Source of the DNA: Betaproteobacteria bacterium | Lineage (GTDB): Bacteria; Pseudomonadota; Gammaproteobacteria; Burkholderiales; Burkholderiaceae | Assembly: GCA_009921765.1 (NCBI GenBank) | Contig: RFXC01000087.1 | Coordinates: 1-16,080, forward strand | Length of the DNA: 16,080 nt | Direction of reading: 5' to 3' | Shown here: in pieces, positions 8,341 through 15,100 of the stretch | How positions within the stretch are numbered: position 1 is the first letter of the stretch | How the letters are laid out: each line of letters opens with the position of its first letter | Translations under genes and position numbers: made by a program | Notes under the pieces: model-generated | Told to the model about the DNA's origin: nothing | The model's database searches: none | What the model saw: the letters and a program-made list of their open reading frames with translations, nothing else

Positions 8341-9114
8341 ATGTTCCGCGAACTGGTTGCCCTGAACTCCAAACGCCATGCGGCCTTGCGCGTGCGGCCA
8401 CAGGCCAGTTTCGAATTTGTTCGCGGTGTGCACATGGCGGCACTCATGCAGGCCGAGTTGGTGCGCGCGGCGTCGATCTATCCGATCGTGTTCGTGGAGG
8501 ATCCGGCCATCGACAGCTTCCGGCCGATGGCGCTCCTGGGACTGCGCGAGGGCGAAAATGTGTACGTCGATACCGACGGCAGCTGGCTCGCCTCGTATGT
8601 GCCGGCGGTGATCCGGGCCTATCCCTTTGCGCTTGCGCGCGCGGCGGGCGAGGGGGAGGCTGAGCGCTTTGCGGTGTGCATCGATGCGGCAAGCGAACTG
8701 GTATCACTCACCGAGGGCGCGCGCCTGTTTGACGCCCATGGCGCGCCCACCGAAGCGCTCGAGCAGGCACGGCAGTGGCTGCAGCAGATTCGCGACATGC
8801 AGCTTCGCACCGACGAATTTTGTCGCGCGCTGGCGGCGCGCAACCTGTTCACGCCGTTTGCGGTTCGGGCTCGGCGCGGCGACGAGACGCTTGAAGTCGA
8901 TGGCTGCTACGTGATCAACGAAGAGCGGCTCGACGGCTTGCCCGATGCGAAGCTTTTCGAGCTTCGCCGCGAAGGCTGGCTGTCTTCGATCTACGCGCAC
9001 CTGGTATCGCTGCAGCAATTCGAGCGGCTCGAGGACGGGCCGCCCGAGGATGACCCTGATGCTATCGAGCCTGCCCATGCGGCGGGTTCAGCGCCGATTT
9101 CAAATGCAAGCTGA
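8341..9114 (+). CDS. SapC-family protein (S-layer-locus-type)
   Basis: A 257-aa soluble protein with no signal peptide or membrane span. It matches the SapC family along its length: opening LVALNSKRHAALRVRP, then YPIVFVEDP, MALLGLREGENVYVDTDGSW with the conserved glycine-rich turn, VPAVIRAYPFALA, FAVCIDAASELV, and near the end VDGCYVINEERLDGLPD followed by LRREGWLSSIYAHLVSLQQF. The family is named for SapC of the Campylobacter fetus surface-layer locus, where it sits with the genes that export S-layer protein; its biochemical role is unknown. Length is typical of the family, with an added acidic tail from about residue 228. Its place directly before a giant surface-type protein suggests a cytoplasmic helper, perhaps a chaperone or export-handling factor, but that is inferred from context only. 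The family call is confident. Confidence 0.88.
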   Translation: MFRELVALNSKRHAALRVRPQASFEFVRGVHMAALMQAELVRAASIYPIVFVEDPAIDSFRPMALLGLREGENVYVDTDGSWLASYVPAVIRAYPFALARAAGEGEAERFAVCIDAASELVSLTEGARLFDAHGAPTEALEQARQWLQQIRDMQLRTDEFCRALAARNLFTPFAVRARRGDETLEVDGCYVINEERLDGLPDAKLFELRREGWLSSIYAHLVSLQQFERLEDGPPEDDPDAIEPAHAAGSAPISNAS

Positions 9115-9120
9115 TTCACG

Positions 9121-9135
9121 CCCGGTCTGACCGGG
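9121..9135 (+). promoter_or_regulatory. Short perfect inverted repeat in the leader of the giant gene
   Basis: CCCGGTC-T-GACCGGG is a perfect 7-base palindromic pair in the 43-bp gap before the giant gene; as RNA it would fold as a 6-bp GC-rich hairpin with a CUG loop. No U-run follows, so it is a poor terminator. It may be an mRNA stability or processing element, a protein-binding site, or chance. Confidence 0.35.
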
Positions 9136-9147
9136 TCGGATTTCTCT

Positions 9148-9151
9148 GGAG
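9148..9151 (+). promoter_or_regulatory. Ribosome-binding site of the giant gene
   Basis: GGAG lies 6 bp before the ATG at 9158. It supports this as the true start, as does the LEPR-XLL-type motif, which falls about 30 residues in, where it is expected. Confidence 0.6.
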
Positions 9152-9157
9152 TCTCTG

Positions 9158-12100
9158 ATGGAACCGTCTTTCGCCAAACGATTCAAGCGCTGGTCCCCGC
9201 GGGGCCGCAGGCTCGCATACGCCCGCAGCCGCGCGCAGGTTGAACGTCTGGAAGACCGCGTACTGCTGTCGGCAGAACCGATGCTGCAGCAGACCCGGCC
9301 CGACACCGGCAAGGAGATTTCTGCCGACAACGTGTCGTTGAATGCCGTCGAGCGCAAGACCATCGAGGTCGATCTCGCGCAGTTCGAGCCGTCAGCCACC
9401 ATCGTCGACCTCACCAAGGGTGCTTCGCAGAACAGCCGGCTGAGCGGCGCGGGCGACCTGCTCTCCTTGTCCGGCGAGGTGCGCAATCTCATCGTCGACC
9501 TGTCGGCTACCGACAATAAAGTCACGCTGGGCACCGAGCCCGATGGCCGGCTTCGGGTCACCGCCGACGGTCTCTACGATCTGCTGTTTGCCAAGCCCAC
9601 CGGGCTTTTTGCCATTCGCGGCCAGGGTGGCGCGGATCAGGTGGTGGTCAAGACCGCCGATCTGGGCGAGGCCATGCTGGTGGTCGAGTCCGAAACGATC
9701 GAAGTGAGCGAAGGCGCTGTGGTGAAGGCAGCGGCCGGTGTGCACCTGATTGCCGATGCGTCGGTCAGTGGCACACCTACCGCGTCCACTAGCGGCAAAG
9801 TCACAGCCGCGGTCAGCGTGAACGGCACGGTGCAGACCAAGGGCGATGTGCTGGTGGCCGCCAATGCGGCGCTTGGCTACACCGGCAAGCCTGCGGCCAC
9901 GCTGGCCGATCTCTCGCTCACGGCGGACGTCAGCGCGAGCGCTGTGCTCGGCGCCAAGTCGTCGATCACTGCAGCGGGTATCTTTGTAGTGGCCGATACC
10001 GATGTGCGGATCGAGGTTGAGCGCAGCGGTGTCGAGCGCTCGAAGGTCACGATCGGCGTTACGCAGAAGAGCGAGGCGGGTGCGCGCGGCAATGCGGCGA
10101 TCCGCATGGTCGACGATGCCTCGCCCGCCGAGGTGTCGGTGCTATTCGAGGCAACCGACGCCACGCAATTGCGCAGCGTCATCGGCGTTCAGGACTCGGT
10201 ACTCGCCGGTTCGGATGCGAGCAAGGATGTCTGGAACCGCATTGCAGTGAGCCGCGAGGCCAAGGCCTATCTGGGCGATGGAACGGGCAAGGTGGTGGTG
10301 GCGGCCGACCAGGGCGTGGTCGCACCGGTCGTGCAGGTGGGTGCACTGGCTCGCGATCGCGCGACCGGCGGCATCCTGAGCGACTTCGCGGGCTCCAAGC
10401 AGGCGGGCACCAGCCAGGTGCTGATTCAGTCGGTCGTCGAGTCCGCACTCGCGGGCGCCGAACTGGATGTGGCGGGGCTGCGTGCCTTTGCGCTCGATGC
10501 AACCAGCGTCAATGCCAATGCGCGCCAGGCGCGCAATCAGGGGGCGACCAGCACTGCCGTTCGCGTCGACACGCTCACGCTGCGCTCCAAGGGCGAGGCA
10601 AGCTTCATTGCGCAGGATCGCTCGAGCTGGAAGGCGGTGGGCGGCGGCTACACCGGCGAGTTGCTCGAGTCCTGGTATGGGGTTTCCACATTACCGGCAA
10701 GCCTTGCCGGCAACGATGTGCAGGCATCGGTCACGGTCTCGGTGGTCAAGTCCACCATCGCGGCAGCGGGGCTGCGCAGTGTCGCGCTCGCCGCGCAGTC
10801 GCTCGAATCCGAGATCAAGCTTGGCAAGATGGGGCCGCTTACACCCGGGTTCCTCGGGCTCAGGCTGGGCTTCGATATCAACATCGGAACGCTTCGCGCC
10901 TGGAACACCTTGAATGGCGGCACGGGGGTATCGGTCGACCAGACAACGGTGGTGAGCAGCTCGGCCATTGAAATCGCTGCACGCGACAAGGCCAAGCTCA
11001 AGGCCGACACGCCCACCGGTGCCAATGCGCCGCCTGATGGCGACCAGGAAGCGGTGTTCGCAGTGAACGCCGTCGGACGCTATTTTGGCGATCTGGGCAC
11101 CTTCGATCCGGCCAAGTTTGCGGGTGGCGAGCCTACCGACACGGGCAAGTCGCGCGACACCACGGTCACCGTCAATGCAAGCCGGCTCGAGGCCGCCGGG
11201 GCGGTTGCAGTCGATGCCCGCGCCTCGCTCGTGATGGACGCAATCGCTGACGCACTCAATGAACCGGGCGTGAGCACTGCCGCGGCCGGGCTGCTCGCCA
11301 TCAACCGCTATCGCGGGGGCACCCGTGCCGAAGTGGCGGGGCGCACCGGTGTGGCCAGCATCAAGGCGGGCGGCACCGTGTCGGTGATTGCGCGCGACGC
11401 GCTCAAGGTGAGCGCCGAAGCCGATACCGGGCGACCCTCATCGGCGCGGCTTCAGGTGGGCGGCATCCTGGTCTTCAACGACCTCAAGCGCGATCTGTCT
11501 GCCCGGATCGACGCATTGAGTCTGGATGGCGGCGCGCTCTCGGTCGAGGCGATCGACGAGGCCACCATCAGCGCCACCGCGCGTGGCGCGGTCGATGCCA
11601 ATTCATCCGATCCGTTTGACAACTGGACGCAGCTCGCGGCCAACGGCTCGGTGGCCACCAACTGGCTGCTGGGCAGCGCCAAGGTGGCCGCCAACGATGT
11701 GAACATGAAGCTCGCGGGCAATGCGACGCTTCGCTCGCAGGCTGGCGCCACGCTCGCCGCGAGCAACGAAGTCACCACCTCGACGATGGCGGGCGCGGGC
11801 TCTGCGATTGCCTACAACCTGATCGGCCGCCAGGGCGCGGGTGCGTTGAAGGCCAATACCGTTTCAGCGTTTCTCGATGGCTCGGCCGGCGAGGTCGCCA
11901 CCTTTGAAGTGGGCGCAAGCTTCGACAAGGGCTTTATCGACGTGGGGGGTGACTTTGCGCTGGATGGCAATCTCGCACTCAAGGCCACTGCCACGCTCAA
12001 GCAGGCCACCGACGGCATCCTGGGGTCGTCGAGCGCCGCCATGGTGCAGAACCTGAGCGAGGCCAGCACCAACGTCCGGTTTCTGCCCACTGCGGGCACC

Positions 12101-15100
12101 GAACACTATGTGGGCGGCAGCGCGCGCATGGCCGCCCGCGATGGCGCCGAGCTGGTTGCCACTGCATCGATGAGCGCCACGGGCCTGTTCGCCTCGACCG
12201 GCCTTGCGGCCGCACGAAACCAGGCCAACCATGTGGTCGACACCCGGGTGACCGGGGCGGAGCTCACCACCGGCGGCGACATCGATGTGTGGGCCGACTC
12301 CAAGGCCTCGATCACCGCCACGCTCACTGGCAAGGTGGGGTTTGGCGGCGCAGGGGCGAGCGGCCTGGGTCTGGGCGGCCTCTCGCTCAATTCGCTGATG
12401 GCCGCCAATGTGGTGAACGGCTCGGTGACGGCGATCGTCTCGGGTGGGCGTCTTGCAGCTGCCGGCGACCTCGATGTTCATGCAGCCAACGATGCCGACA
12501 TCCGCGCATTCAACAAGGCCACGACGCAAGGCACGGCTGCTGCCAGCCTTGCGCTCGCGTTCAACGCCATCGGCTGGAAAGACCAGAGCTTGAAGCAGCC
12601 CACGATCGGTGCGCTGCTGGGCGCAGGCATGGGTAGCGAAGCCACCGTGTTCAGCAAGGCTGCGGTGCATGATGCCAACCTGTCGATTGCGGGCGATGCC
12701 TCGATCGACGCGTCGAGCGCGGGTGCCATCGACGCGCGCCTGGGCTCGGCCACCGACGGCGGCTTCACCGGCAGCGCGGGCTTTGCACTTGCCATGAACC
12801 GTGTGAGCTCGGGCGCGAACGCCTGGATCGGCACGGCCGCGCAGGCCGGGGCCGTCACCGGTCGATCGAAGGTGCTGGAGATTGCCGTGGGCGGCGATCT
12901 GGAAGTCAACGCGGCCGACGATGCCGTCATCGATGCATCGGTGAGCCTCGCCAGTGCCGGCGGTCTTCTCGCAGTGGGCGGCAGCGCTGTGCGCAACGAC
13001 GCGCGCGGCCGCACCGTGGCCTCGATCGATGATGCGCGGGTTGCCACCGGCGGCCTGCTGGCCGTCACCGCTGACGAGTCGGCCTCGATCGAGGCCGCGC
13101 TCGATGGCACGGCCAAAACCGACCAGGGCCTGCCCCTGGTGGGCGGCGGCCTTGCGGTCAATGGCCTGATTGCCACCAACCTTGTGCTCGCGGAATCGTC
13201 CGCCACGGTGAGCGACGGCGATTTGAAAGCGGCAGGTGATCTGCTGGTGGATGCGGCCAATACCGCCACCATCACCGCCGACAACACTGCGGCGCTGCGC
13301 TCGGGCGGCATCGCGGTGGGGGTGCTCCTTGCCTACAACACGGTGGGCTGGAAGGCGGAAGACCTGATCTCGCAGACCATCGACACGATCATCGGCGAGG
13401 TGGGTACCGCGCAACCGGTCACGGTGAATGCGCTGGTTACGCAGAGCACGCTCGACATCGGTGGCGATGCGGCCATTCTCGCTGACGTGACGGCTACCGT
13501 CACCTCCAACATCAGCAACGAGGTCGCCGCGCGTTCGGGTGCGGCATCGGCCAGCCTGGTGCTGGCCACCAATCAGGTGAAGTCGAGCGCCGATGCCAAG
13601 CTTACCGAGGCCGGTCGGCAAACCGGCGCGCGCGGCGGCACCGAGGTCGATGGCCACCTGCAGGTGGAGGCAAGCGACTCGCCATCGGTGTTTGCAGAGA
13701 CCAGGATGGTGGCTGCGGCGGGCAAGTCCTCTGAGGATGAACTCGATGGCCTCACCGCCGACTTTGTGTCCTCCGACGGTATCCGCAAGATCGACTTCGG
13801 CAAGAAGGTGCGGGTGGCGGACGGCTACCGCAATGGTGGCGAAGGCGGTCTCGTCTATCGCTACATGGGTCCCGAGGCAGTTTCTCTCGATCTGTCCGAG
13901 CAGGACTATGGCAACGAGGGTTACTGGCTGGAAGTCGAGCCCGACAATGGTCTGCCTGGCGTGCTGGGTACGGTCTCCGACATCGGCAAGGGCTTGCTGA
14001 AGGTGTTCGAGCTGCCCAAGCCGTTTGGTGGCGCAGGGGCCTGGACGGGCGCACTCACGCCCACCGATGTCGGCGACAACGGCGGCTTCGAGACCCAGAC
14101 GCTCACCGTCAAGCTTCCTGCGGGGGGCACTGCCGGCAGCTTCGGCCTCGCGCTTGGCGACATCAGCACCGAGCCGATTACGCTCTTGCCAATCGATTTG
14201 CCGGTGGCCGAGCAGCAGCGGCTTACGCTCATCAATCCGCTCACGGCCACCGGAAGCCGGGTTCGGCTGGCGTTGGCAAGCCTTCCCGATATTGAGGTGG
14301 AGGTGTTGGGCAGTGCGCAGGACACCGCAAGCGCGCTTGCCAACGCGCTTGAAGCCTGGTTTGGCGCCGGCGGCGTCTCGGTGGTGGCGCTCGCCAATCG
14401 TGCGGCTGGCTGGGCGTTCGACATCACGCTCGCGGGCCAGAATGTCGGCCAGGCGATCGATACGATCCGGGCGCGTGTCGCCGCGCAGCAGGGCGCCGAC
14501 CGGCTGGGTGTGCGCACGGAGACGCTGCGTGAGGGTCGCGCCGCACCCACTCGCGCCGATCAGGCCACGCTCATCCAAGCCGCCCTGCGAACCGCGCTGG
14601 GCGAGCCCACCCTGACGGTCACGGCGGGGTCGGAGACCGAATTCACCTATGCGGTCACCTTCGGCAAGAAGGGCGATCGGCCACAGTTGCGCCCGATCGA
14701 GGTCAGCACGGGCTTTGCGGTCGAAGCGGCGACGACCACCGCAGGCAGCGTCGAGGTCGGTGCCACCTTCACTGCCCGGCTGGACACCTCGAAGACAGTG
14801 AGCCGCTTCGATATGGCGTTTGATTTCGGGGGCAGCCGCTACACCGCCGAAGGCATCAACCGCGACGCAACCGAATTGCAGCTGGTGCAGGCGATCAACA
14901 AGGCCGTCAACTCCGCGGGTCAGCGTTTCCAGGACACCGGCATCTCGGTGGAGGTGGCCGAGGCCACCACCAAAGACGGCGCCTCGGCCTGGATCATCAA
15001 GTTTGGCGGCTCGAAAGATCGCACGGTATCGAACGTCAAGCTGCGCGCAACCGATCCGAGCTTCACCGGCTCGCTCAACGCCATCCTTGCAGACTTCTCC

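Noticed and set aside
9121..9140. Rho-independent terminator before the giant gene
   Set aside because: The stem is only 6 bp and is followed by GTCGGATTTC and not a run of T; the gene just after it has its own ribosome-binding site and fits the same operon.
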